This document shows positions 9,792-17,588 of a stretch of 64,000 nt of DNA, piece after piece. Position 1 is the stretch's first letter. Each line of letters starts with the position of its first letter. The translations under genes and the position numbers were made by a program. The stretch is from a virus. The notes under the pieces were generated by a model. It was not told the origin of the DNA and ran no database searches. It saw nothing but the letters and a program-made list of their open reading frames with translations. The DNA is taken from the IMG/VR virus record IMGVR_UViG_3300042884_000193, positions 55,557 to 119,556 of that record; one strand, given 5' to 3'.

Positions 9792-11360
9792 TTATCGGTT
9801 GTCCGCGTTAGGATCAATTGGGTCGCAAGTCTCTGGACAAGCATATGTTGTCAAAGTAGTACAGCCGCTACCTGCGTTGCTCAACCAAGCTTCAACAAAG
9901 CCTTCAAATGCTACGTTGTAGTTAGTAGTTGCAGACAATACACTTGTTGCATCTAATGCTACAGTTATAGGTGCTGTTGCACTACCTAAAGTAATTGTGA
10001 ATACTGTAGTACTTACTACTTCATAGATGTAAGCATTAGCAACGATAGTACCCGTTCCACCTGTTAAAGTAACAACCATACCTGGTAACAAACCTGCTGT
10101 AGAAGCTACAGTGATTGTACCATAAGCTGGAATAGCACCTGCAGCAGCAGTACTTGTAGAAGCAGCAGTTGAATCAATACCTGCAACAACATTATCCTCA
10201 GTTACAACAATTTGCAACAAGTACTGATCATTATCAAATACACCAGTTGGGTTGTTAAAGCGGGGAACATTGTGCTGAATATAATAGCTAGTATAGAAAG
10301 CATTGCGATTAATTGTATCATACACGTCTGTACCATTAGTGATCTCACGGATACGCAAGTCAGATCCAGTATAGAAAGGTTGTTGCATGTAGGCTTCAGT
10401 TAAGATAAGCTGACGAATAACATTCTCTCCTGTTCCTTTTAATTGCTGAGGGGTACAAGTATCATTAACACAGATACCTGTGAAAGCACAAGGATCTCCA
10501 TTAAGATCTACTTCAGAAGCATAGATTTTAACTGGCTCTAAGAAAGCAATGATAGAATCATTAGGGTAGAAAGTACAGTCTTGGAAACGTGTATCAACAT
10601 AAGCTCCTGTAATAATCAAACCAGCACCGTCAGTAGCATCAGCAGGGTCAACTACAGGAAGAGATGCTGGATTCTGAATGTAACCTAATAATAGATCTAA
10701 GTTTGTCGTAGAAGATGTACCATCTCCAAGCTCAGTCCAAGACCCACCACTGTTAGTTGTATAAGTAATCGCAACTTGAATAAATGGATTAACCAATGGA
10801 GAGTTCAACAATTGGTAAGCCCACTGTACGTATACAATCAAAGGATTTACAGCTACTGGAGCAATTGCATCAGCTGGACAACATCCAGTGTAACCAGCGG
10901 CAGTATAATAACTATTACGAGTTAATGTACGTAATACTGGAGAACCTTTGATGTCTACACGCAAGTTGTAAGTTTCACCGCAAAGGAAATCTTTAGTGCA
11001 AGTACCACCAAATTCATAGTCTGTATCACCTACTACAATTTGAGCTTGTTGAGAAGGACAAGATTCTACTTTGTAGAAAGATGATACATACTTAGGGTTG
11101 ATAGTCTTAGACTTTACAGACTCAGAATATCCACCGTGGAATGGACCAATTTTGTCATTAGGGTGAATAGAACCTGATACAAGTACCAATGGGCACTTTA
11201 AAGCAGTTGATGGATCAAGATCCGTAGGGATAGTCCAAGTTTTTGGATCAACAAAAGTAAACTGACCTAGAGTTAAGTCACTTGTTGATAATCCTGGATC
11301 AGTAACAAAACCATTGTATCCTACAAAGGTTTTCTGAAAGGCATGATTAAAATACGACAT
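9792..11360 (-). CDS. Abundant-type structural protein, candidate auxiliary capsid or tail protein (522 aa)
   Basis: This is a large soluble beta-rich protein with several Cys pairs (CTKDFLCGE, CCPADA, CTFYP). Around residues 400-475 there is an Ala/Thr-rich segment (IPAYGTITVASTAGLLPG) that looks like an inserted Ig-like or decoration domain. It stands as its own transcription unit, with an A/T-rich promoter region upstream and a strong terminator after it. Its leader AACCCTTAAA plus poly-A resembles that of the major capsid gene, which suggests high expression. No homologous fold can be named securely. Confidence 0.5.
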   Translation of the reverse strand: MSYFNHAFQKTFVGYNGFVTDPGLSTSDLTLGQFTFVDPKTWTIPTDLDPSTALKCPLVLVSGSIHPNDKIGPFHGGYSESVKSKTINPKYVSSFYKVESCPSQQAQIVVGDTDYEFGGTCTKDFLCGETYNLRVDIKGSPVLRTLTRNSYYTAAGYTGCCPADAIAPVAVNPLIVYVQWAYQLLNSPLVNPFIQVAITYTTNSGGSWTELGDGTSSTTNLDLLLGYIQNPASLPVVDPADATDGAGLIITGAYVDTRFQDCTFYPNDSIIAFLEPVKIYASEVDLNGDPCAFTGICVNDTCTPQQLKGTGENVIRQLILTEAYMQQPFYTGSDLRIREITNGTDVYDTINRNAFYTSYYIQHNVPRFNNPTGVFDNDQYLLQIVVTEDNVVAGIDSTAASTSTAAAGAIPAYGTITVASTAGLLPGMVVTLTGGTGTIVANAYIYEVVSTTVFTITLGSATAPITVALDATSVLSATTNYNVAFEGFVEAWLSNAGSGCTTLTTYACPETCDPIDPNADNR

Positions 11361-11428
11361 GTTTTTTTGTTTTTAAGGGTTATAAATATATATTCAATAT
11401 AAGAAGAACTTTTATATTCTCCAAATTT

Positions 11429-12019
11429 TTACAAATAATCTTTCATCTCATGGTCAAGTAAGCGCATTGCTGTCTTGTCTGTACCAAAAGCATTGAGCTG
11501 GTCTACCCAGTTTTGCATCTTGTTATGCTCTTCTACCTGCTCTTTTAGATACGCTAATGCAAACTCATATAACATATGATCTGCTTTCTTCATAGCATCA
11601 TTTGCTAAATCTTTAATCTGCTTAGTTATGGTAATTTCATGGTCATAAGACATTTCAATAATTTCAGGCAATCCTGAAAAAGTTTGATTTGGTGCATCTA
11701 ACTTAGGAGTCATTGGCTGTACGCCCATAGATAACAAGTAAGTTCTTGCTAAATCTGAATGAGCCATTTCCTCATTAGAGTACTTACGCCAAATTTTAGC
11801 AGCATTAACATAACCGTTATTATCTAACCACATAGACATAGCCAAGTAGATTCTACCTGAGTATTCTTCTTGTTGTACGCGATAGTTTAAATACTCTACG
11901 CAGTCATCTGACAATAGTATGTTCTTACCTTTAGTAGGTATTGCTTTCTTTAAAGTTGCTTGTGGTGCTGTTGTACCTACGACTTCTCTCTTTAGTAAAT
12001 TTCTTGGTTGTTCGGCCAT
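11429..12019 (-). CDS. Ferritin with intact ferroxidase centre (196 aa)
   Basis: Residues 38-190 align over the whole four-helix bundle with bacterial non-haem ferritins such as E. coli FtnA. All ferroxidase ligands are kept: E51 (QQEEYS), E84 and H87 (EEMAH), E128 (DHE), Q161 and E164 (EQVEE). Such proteins oxidise Fe(II) and store iron in a 24-mer cage. The extra N-terminal 35 residues (basic, Thr/Pro/Lys-rich) are not part of the usual fold. The gene lies between ring-type and major structural genes, 12 bases after the 234-aa gene, in the late leftward operon. The late-operon place raises the possibility of packaging in virions, which is inference. Ferritin family membership is very well supported. 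Confidence 0.9.
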   Translation of the reverse strand: MAEQPRNLLKREVVGTTAPQATLKKAIPTKGKNILLSDDCVEYLNYRVQQEEYSGRIYLAMSMWLDNNGYVNAAKIWRKYSNEEMAHSDLARTYLLSMGVQPMTPKLDAPNQTFSGLPEIIEMSYDHEITITKQIKDLANDAMKKADHMLYEFALAYLKEQVEEHNKMQNWVDQLNAFGTDKTAMRLLDHEMKDYL

Positions 12020-12030
12020 TATTGCATGTA

Positions 12031-12735
12031 TTATGAGTTTTCTTCACTAGAGCTTTGAGCAATTTGATATTGAGTAATTGACTCTATATCACCTGCTAAA
12101 ACTTGCACAGCGTCATCAACAATAGTTTCAGCGACATCATCTTTAAATTCACAAGGAACATCTGATGTAACTACAAAACCTGTGTATGGATTAACACAGC
12201 CTAAAATTTGTATCTCAACTGGATTTCTATAGTAGATAAGGTTAACTGTATCTATAGTAAAATCTGATTCTGTATATACTTTAATCTTGTTACCGGCTAA
12301 GGTACAAAATGTTTCTGCCCATTCAAAACTAGGCTTCTTGTTGGTATCACGTAGCAGAATTGCTGCATTAGCCTCCTCAGCTAAATAAACAATCATGCGC
12401 CTTGGATTAGGGCAACAGTCACTAGAGGCATAAGCATCAATTCTCTTAAACTCCATGTAGTCTGGAGGTAATGATTCTGACATTACATAATCAGGCATGT
12501 TAACAGTTGAGAGAGCTGTTGTTGTTAGCAAGGGTTGAAGATCATCAATTTTCCTTTTTGATTGCTCATCACCTTGCTTTTGGATATTAATACCTGCAAG
12601 TTGTCGACGGACCCATTGGATCTGTGCTTTATTAAAAGCCTCAACAATCTGCCAGCACTCTATGTTATCATAGTCATTACTAGCAAGCTTGTTAAGCCTT
12701 TGTTTTATTTTAATTTGCAGGGTTGAGTTGTTCAT
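12031..12735 (-). CDS. Ring/neck-type structural protein (234 aa)
   Basis: The helical N-terminus (LQIKIKQRLNKLASNDYDNIECWQ cut across residues 5-28) is followed by LPPDYMEFKRIDAYASSDCC and a beta-rich C-terminal part. The architecture (helical start, LPPDY segment, acidic C-terminus) matches ring or head-to-tail adaptor proteins of crAss-like phages as I recall them. It overlaps the 57-aa basic protein by one base and precedes the ferritin gene. Confidence 0.5.
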   Translation of the reverse strand: MNNSTLQIKIKQRLNKLASNDYDNIECWQIVEAFNKAQIQWVRRQLAGINIQKQGDEQSKRKIDDLQPLLTTTALSTVNMPDYVMSESLPPDYMEFKRIDAYASSDCCPNPRRMIVYLAEEANAAILLRDTNKKPSFEWAETFCTLAGNKIKVYTESDFTIDTVNLIYYRNPVEIQILGCVNPYTGFVVTSDVPCEFKDDVAETIVDDAVQVLAGDIESITQYQIAQSSSEENS

Positions 12736-12908
12736 TATCCTTTAACTCTTTTTAATCTTGGGTTTTTAGCTTTTGCTTTAGCAGAAGCCTTGCGTGTGCT
12801 AGTAGCTAAGATAGCTCCAGCAGCTTTTTTAGAAATGCCTTGTTTAGCAGCAATCTTAGATTGCACTGATTTAAAACCAGGATGTGCCGAATTACTCTTT
12901 TTCATCAT
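12735..12908 (-). CDS. Small basic protein (57 aa), probable virion-associated
   Basis: The product begins MMKKSNSAHPGFKSVQSKI and is about one third Lys/Arg, with an Ala/Lys-rich helix (GISKKAAGAILATSTRKAS). The start has two adjacent ATG codons, at 12908 and 12905. Its stop overlaps the next start (TAATG). Similar HPGFK-type proteins are frequent in phage structural blocks, from memory. It is likely a DNA-contacting internal protein; this is inferred from charge and place. Confidence 0.6.
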   Translation of the reverse strand: MMKKSNSAHPGFKSVQSKIAAKQGISKKAAGAILATSTRKASAKAKAKNPRLKRVKG

Positions 12909-12916
12909 CTATACTT

Positions 12917-13171
12917 TTAACATTTCCACTTTCTAAGTGACTTATTGATTCTGCTATCAGGATCATTAGCTGTCTTAGAGCTTGTAAGTTTCTTTTTCAT
13001 ACCAGACATTCTAGCACAAAAGCTTTTCTTTCTAGCTCCGCCCTCTGGTTGCGGTGCCTTCAATCCGGGTTTGCCAGGATTGGCTTTGTTATAAGAAGCA
13101 CGTCCTTTAGCATTAAGACCACCACTTGGTGCCTTACCCTCTTTTCTTTGCCATGCTGGTGACTTTGCCAT
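12917..13171 (-). CDS. DUF6321-like small basic protein (84 aa)
   Basis: The sequence AWQRKEGKAPSGGLNAKGRA is the hallmark of a small family I know as DUF6321, found in phage structural regions and some bacteria. It continues with a Pro/Lys-rich middle and SFCARMSGM. Function is unknown, but the protein is strongly basic and sits in a run of basic proteins, so an internal virion or DNA-condensing role is plausible. Confidence 0.65.
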   Translation of the reverse strand: MAKSPAWQRKEGKAPSGGLNAKGRASYNKANPGKPGLKAPQPEGGARKKSFCARMSGMKKKLTSSKTANDPDSRINKSLRKWKC

Positions 13172-13557
13172 TATTTCTTTTTTTTAACAGTTCCCCCCGC
13201 TTTACGATGCTGTATTTGTGCATTTAATATTGAAAGTTTGTCTCCTGCACGACCGGCCTTAGTAGCTATTCTATTCCCCAAGTTAAAGTTATTATTTTCA
13301 TATGCACTTCTTGCTCTATTTTCCAAATTGGCACTTCTGTTAGTCAAGAAATTTTTCTTAACGTTTTCAGAAAAGGTAGCCTTAGGATCATTTTGTTTAA
13401 AAATACCACCTTCCTCGTATTTCTTAACAGATTTAGCTTTAATCTTTTTCTCTTGCTTAAGCATTTGCGCAGTAGGTTTCTTTCCAGAACCTTTGTTAGC
13501 GCGAATGTTATCCCAAAGTCCTCTTTGAGATGTACTTCCATCTTTGCGCTTAAGCAT
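13171..13557 (-). CDS. Basic protein with LWDNIRANKGSGKKPT signature (128 aa)
   Basis: The ATG at 13557 is preferred because it lies just after the stop of the preceding 44-aa gene. A GTG seven codons further upstream (13578) is also in frame but would overlap that gene. The product has the GLWDNIRANKGSGKKPT motif seen in many Bacteroidota phage structural blocks, from memory, then an Asn/Arg-rich helical part and a lysine tail. It shares a base with the DUF6321-like gene. Probably virion-internal. Confidence 0.55.
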   Translation of the reverse strand: MLKRKDGSTSQRGLWDNIRANKGSGKKPTAQMLKQEKKIKAKSVKKYEEGGIFKQNDPKATFSENVKKNFLTNRSANLENRARSAYENNNFNLGNRIATKAGRAGDKLSILNAQIQHRKAGGTVKKKK

Positions 13558-13561
13558 TTGT

Positions 13562-13696
13562 TTACTTTTTGCAGCCACAGCTAGTCATTTTTGTGGGATA
13601 CACAGAACTCAAAGCACCACCTCTTTTAAAGGTAGGCTTTGAATTAGCATATCCAATTAATGATTTCTTTTCAGCAGTATTTACAATCTTGCTCAT
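13562..13696 (-). CDS. Small structural-block protein (44 aa)
   Basis: An ATG at 13696 opens a 44-codon frame (MSKIVNTAEKKSLIGYANSK to a CGCKK end). It exactly fills the gap between two basic-protein genes, with tight spacing on both sides. It contains a FKRGGALSS segment related in style to the GG-rich ends of its neighbours. No family is recognised. Confidence 0.5.
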   Translation of the reverse strand: MSKIVNTAEKKSLIGYANSKPTFKRGGALSSVYPTKMTSCGCKK

Positions 13697-13698
13697 TA

Positions 13699-14586
13699 TT
13701 ACTTTTTACCACCTTTTTTGTACATACCACCTTTGTTATACATGCCTCCTTTGTTGTACATAGGTGACATTTTACTACCAGCTCTTCCTCCTCGCTTCTT
13801 TTCACTAAGATCAACAATTTTAGTACCTGCTTTCTTCAAGCGAGTTGAGATAACAGAATTTGATCTTGATGAAGATGATCCACCTTCAGCATTAGAGCTA
13901 GAGTTAGCCTTAGAAGATCCTCCTGTTGCACCAGCATCACTTCTTGATGCAGGATTTGCCTGCACTTTAGTTGTTTGGTTATTGCTGTTAACATTAGTAG
14001 TAGTTGAAACAGATTCAGGATTTTTTCCACCACGCAATACTTCAGCAGTGCGTCTAGCTTTTGCATCTCTAACACCACCTAATACTTCTTCTTTTCTAAC
14101 TTTTTTATTCCAACGTCCTTCTTGACGAGCTGCTTTATCAGCTGCTTTGTTTGCTGCTTTAGTTGCTGCTTTATCTTGTCTTATATCAGCTCTTTCGGAT
14201 CTGCCCTGAACACGTGTAGTACGTCTATCTTGACGATCTTGACGTCTGTCTGCAGCACCAGGACCTTTACCAGCTATGGCTTTAACTGTATTTTTAACTC
14301 CTCTACCTACGGCAGAAGCAGCATCAGCAACAGCATATCTAGCATCATCTAGAGCATATCCAACATCAAATGCTACACCTTTAGCTGTATTTTTGTCTTT
14401 TGATACACCTTTTTTAACAACTGTTTTAAGATAAGGACCATCAGTGCGCTTTATCACTGATTTTTTAATATCACCTTTTCTATTTCGAACAACAGTTTCT
14501 TTAATAGAATAAGGACTTCCATCACCAACAATAGGAGTGGTTGTTGTAGTTCTTCTAGGAACTTTGGGTTTTTTACTTGTTGCCAT
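13699..14586 (-). CDS. Large basic protein with MYNKGG repeats (295 aa)
   Basis: The product is highly basic and of low complexity. It has a Thr-rich N-terminus, an Ala-rich central helix (VAFDVGYALDDARYAVADA), an Arg/Asp-rich stretch (RRQDRQDRRTT), a long Ser/Asn/Gly linker and a C-terminal tandem repeat (MYNKGG twice, then MYKKGG and KK). Such composition fits a DNA-binding or ejected cargo protein packed in the head. It heads the small-basic-protein block below the major capsid gene. The role is inferred. Confidence 0.5.
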   Translation of the reverse strand: MATSKKPKVPRRTTTTTPIVGDGSPYSIKETVVRNRKGDIKKSVIKRTDGPYLKTVVKKGVSKDKNTAKGVAFDVGYALDDARYAVADAASAVGRGVKNTVKAIAGKGPGAADRRQDRQDRRTTRVQGRSERADIRQDKAATKAANKAADKAARQEGRWNKKVRKEEVLGGVRDAKARRTAEVLRGGKNPESVSTTTNVNSNNQTTKVQANPASRSDAGATGGSSKANSSSNAEGGSSSSRSNSVISTRLKKAGTKIVDLSEKKRGGRAGSKMSPMYNKGGMYNKGGMYKKGGKK

Positions 14587-14603
14587 TATATTATGGGATT
14601 GAA

Positions 14604-14792
14604 TTAGTATTTATCAGGTTTAGCTTGTGGTTTATTTACTCCACCAGATTTTGCATTTTTAGGTGCGCTGTTCTGTGCAGTAGCTTTTGCATTTAAACCT
14701 ACATATGTGCCACTTGATTTAGGTGCACGCTCTACTGTAACGGGTGTGTTTAAGTTTACCCACACTCCACATGCTGAATTCTTTGTTTTCAT
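14604..14792 (-). CDS. Small basic Ala/Lys-rich protein (62 aa)
   Basis: The protein starts MKTKNSACGVWVNLNTPV and becomes a disordered Ala/Asn/Lys/Pro stretch. It follows the 339-aa structural gene and precedes the large basic protein, matching both in charge. There is no recognised domain. Its place suggests a virion component. Confidence 0.45.
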   Translation of the reverse strand: MKTKNSACGVWVNLNTPVTVERAPKSSGTYVGLNAKATAQNSAPKNAKSGGVNKPQAKPDKY

Positions 14793-14830
14793 TTTGATAT
14801 ATAAATATTAAGTTGTTATATTAAAGATAA

Positions 14831-15850
14831 TCATTGATTCCAATACTTTTCTACTTTTTTGGTTAAATCTACCAAAATTTCTTCATTTAAAGGATTAGTA
14901 AGATACTCTACAACATCTGGTTGGTTACGACCTAGTAGCACATTTTTATCTTTATGGTAGATAAATCCATCAGCTTTAGCTACAATAAACTTATAGTAAG
15001 TTGCATCTTTAACCAAAGACTTAATTTTCAAAGTCTCCATGCTAAAGTTACATGCATCTAAAAACTGTTGAGCTGCACGATTAGCACTTTTCTCAGAACC
15101 TTCTCCGGTAATATAGGTATCCATGTTGTCATAGATAATATCATTTGGTGTGTTCTTCTTGTACTGAGCACTTGCACTATCAACAACTTTAGCTATATAC
15201 CATAGTTTGTTTGTATTCTTATCAAATAGTTTTTGTAACTCAGACAAAGCTTTATTACGTAACTTCTTAGTTTCTGTTTTAGTAGATACGGTTTCAACAT
15301 GCTTATCCAAGTAAAACTTAGGAACCGGCATTTTTGATCTTGCATCTTCATAGCTTTTAGCAACGATGCTAAAGCCACCTGCATTAATCGCATACATCTT
15401 AACTAGATCATAAGGATCTTTAGGATCAAGAAATACTGGATCATTACCACACTTTAATTCAAGTTTAGACCAGAAATCATCATTGTCAGGTCTAAGCAAT
15501 TTAACTTTTGCCCAAAAGTCTTTGTCCTCTACATCAAGAACATTTGCTGCAAGCTCTCTTTCAATTTCTGCAACCACATTTCTAATTTCTTTAATTACAG
15601 CAGCTCTTACTTCTGGATCAGGAATGTTTTTAACATCTGGTGCAAATTCATTAAGCCCTGTTACATATCTTTTAATTCCATTGAATTCTAGACATGCTAA
15701 TTGTTCAATATGTTTTACTCCCTCATAGAGAGACATTCCGTATTTCTCTAATCCCATATTTGATATTCTGTCATCAAAATATGGTTTAATTGCTATTGGT
15801 GAGCGCTTAGTCTCTGAGTAACGCTCTACTTTTGTAAATGATGTTGACAT
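14831..15850 (-). CDS. Capsid-adjacent protein of unknown function (339 aa)
   Basis: This largely helical protein contains KNIPDPEVRAAVIKEIRNVV and a lysine-rich central segment (TETKKLRNKALSELQKLFD). It is the first gene after the major capsid gene and its terminator. The leader is AAAACCAACAAAC directly before the ATG at 15850, also seen before the scaffold-like gene, and TATCTTTA upstream is a near match to the -7 promoter box. A gene of this size next to the capsid gene is usual in crAss-like phages, but I cannot name its product. Confidence 0.5.
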   Translation of the reverse strand: MSTSFTKVERYSETKRSPIAIKPYFDDRISNMGLEKYGMSLYEGVKHIEQLACLEFNGIKRYVTGLNEFAPDVKNIPDPEVRAAVIKEIRNVVAEIERELAANVLDVEDKDFWAKVKLLRPDNDDFWSKLELKCGNDPVFLDPKDPYDLVKMYAINAGGFSIVAKSYEDARSKMPVPKFYLDKHVETVSTKTETKKLRNKALSELQKLFDKNTNKLWYIAKVVDSASAQYKKNTPNDIIYDNMDTYITGEGSEKSANRAAQQFLDACNFSMETLKIKSLVKDATYYKFIVAKADGFIYHKDKNVLLGRNQPDVVEYLTNPLNEEILVDLTKKVEKYWNQ

Positions 15851-15890
15851 GTTTGTTGGTTTTATTTTTTATTGGTTTTGTAAAGATAGT

Positions 15891-15921
15891 AAAAAGGGGG
15901 AGATTTTAACCTCCCCCTTTT
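15891..15921 (-). terminator. Strong intrinsic terminator after the major capsid gene
   Basis: On the minus strand AAAAGGGGGAG pairs with CTCCCCCTTTT around GTTAAAAT, and the 3' arm ends in five T. It lies 16 bases beyond the capsid stop codon. A strong terminator directly behind the capsid gene fits a highly expressed transcript. Confidence 0.8.
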
Positions 15922-15936
15922 ACAGATTATTTAAGA

Positions 15937-17556
15937 TTAGAATGATCCGCCAGTGATTGGGTTACGCATAACAATTTTCAATACTTTGGTTGGGTCTTTA
16001 ACCCAGATTGCAGGCATTGTTTGTGTCATGTATACACGGTATCCATTGAATTGTCCAGAAGACGCAAAGCCTTGGCTACGTCCCATGTAATCCATAGTTC
16101 CGTTTTGGTACCACCACTTTAATTGATTATCCCAAGATAATTTCAACAAGAAGATGTTGTCATTAGTATTATCTGTGATATCAAAGATGATGAAGCTATA
16201 AGAAGACAATGGGAAACCATCAATGATTGGGTTTTCAATGTCATTAGTATGTAAGTTGTCAAACGCTGGGTTAAGCACAAACTTCACGTTAGCCAAGAAT
16301 GGGATAACATAAGAAGTGTAAGCAAATCCAAAGTTCAAGTCCATACCTTGACCAGTGATTGCTCCGATGTCAGCAGCTTGGATCAACAAACCTGAAGACA
16401 TTGCTTCACGCTTGATTGCCTCATTAACCATACGCATACCACCCATACCTGTTTGTACAATCAACTGACGCTTAGGATCTGGACCTTGGAAGTCAACCTT
16501 ACCAGCGTAGAAGTTATACAATTCAGAACGGAATAAGTCAAGGTTAAAACCAGACTTGTTATATACGCGCTTAAATGAGTTGTCCAATTGCTTCCAAAGA
16601 CCCACAGATAAACGCAAGTCATCTGGACCGTCTTGACGCACACGACCACCTTGTCCCCACATTAAGTAAGTCTCGATGTCATTTGCAACTTTAGCCAAGT
16701 GAGCTGCTTCCATTGCAGTTAAGAAAGTGCGGCTTAAAGATCCGTTAGACATAGCACGCTTAACATAATCCTTACCCATACGCGAAACCATAGTATCTAG
16801 GTTAGCTACAGATGGATCCATGTTTTTGTCAAAGTTACGCCAGATCTCTACTACAGGTACAGTACCATCAGCATTCATACCACCCTTAAGCATAAGGTCA
16901 GCACGAGAAGATACAGAATAGTGTACGTGAGCTTCAGTTCCTCCTACAAAGTTGTAGAATTCACGGAAACCAGTAGCAGTAGTGATGTCAGAGAAACGCT
17001 CTCCGTACTCACCACGAGCAGAACCTTTACGGAAGATTTTAGTACCTGGTACAAGATAGTTAGTTGATAACGAGAAAGAGCTATCATTGTTTACCAATTG
17101 TACAGTGTACAAGAAACCATCACCTAGAGGAACAATGTCATCTACAGTAATGTACATCTCAGCACCGTTGTACTTGTCATAAGTGATGATATCACCATGT
17201 CCAAATTCACGACGTGACAATTTGATTCTAAATGTAGTACCATCAGCACCTACTGTTGTAGCGCCATCTAATTCTACATCATCAACAATGTAAGGAAGAT
17301 CTAATACAACTGGTGTTTGCCACTTGTACTCTCCACGAGCATTGTCAACATTAATTACATTCTTTCCACCAAAGCTAGACATTTGGTACAAAGGCATTTC
17401 TACCTTTTGCGCCATTGCCCAAAGATCTACTGGTCCTAAATCCATAGGTTCAGAGTTCTTGAGCATGTTAACCAAGTGGTAAGAATCTACGTGTGAGCTA
17501 GCGGTGTAGCTGGTATCCCGCAGAAATATACCATTGTTTAAAACTGGAGTTGCCAT
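15937..17556 (-). CDS. Major capsid protein candidate (539 aa)
   Basis: The protein is downstream of portal and scaffold-like genes and just before a strong terminator, as expected for the major head protein. The sequence (VDLWAMAQKVEMPLYQMSSF near residue 45, SRREFGHGDIITYDKYNG, a GMGGMRMVNEAIKRE helix and PNP-like loops) is consistent with crAss-like HK97-fold capsid proteins as I recall them. It is longer than the minimal HK97 fold, allowing an insertion domain. Its A-rich leader (AACCCTTAAA then AAATAAAAAAAAC) has no Shine-Dalgarno sequence. Confidence 0.7.
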   Translation of the reverse strand: MATPVLNNGIFLRDTSYTASSHVDSYHLVNMLKNSEPMDLGPVDLWAMAQKVEMPLYQMSSFGGKNVINVDNARGEYKWQTPVVLDLPYIVDDVELDGATTVGADGTTFRIKLSRREFGHGDIITYDKYNGAEMYITVDDIVPLGDGFLYTVQLVNNDSSFSLSTNYLVPGTKIFRKGSARGEYGERFSDITTATGFREFYNFVGGTEAHVHYSVSSRADLMLKGGMNADGTVPVVEIWRNFDKNMDPSVANLDTMVSRMGKDYVKRAMSNGSLSRTFLTAMEAAHLAKVANDIETYLMWGQGGRVRQDGPDDLRLSVGLWKQLDNSFKRVYNKSGFNLDLFRSELYNFYAGKVDFQGPDPKRQLIVQTGMGGMRMVNEAIKREAMSSGLLIQAADIGAITGQGMDLNFGFAYTSYVIPFLANVKFVLNPAFDNLHTNDIENPIIDGFPLSSYSFIIFDITDNTNDNIFLLKLSWDNQLKWWYQNGTMDYMGRSQGFASSGQFNGYRVYMTQTMPAIWVKDPTKVLKIVMRNPITGGSF

Positions 17557-17588
17557 GTTTTTTTTATTTATTTAAGGGTTAAGTTAAT

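Noticed and set aside
13238-14352. Long plus-strand frames opposite the basic-protein genes
   Set aside because: They are antisense shadows of Lys/Ala-rich coding DNA, giving Leu/Phe/Ser-rich products without leaders.
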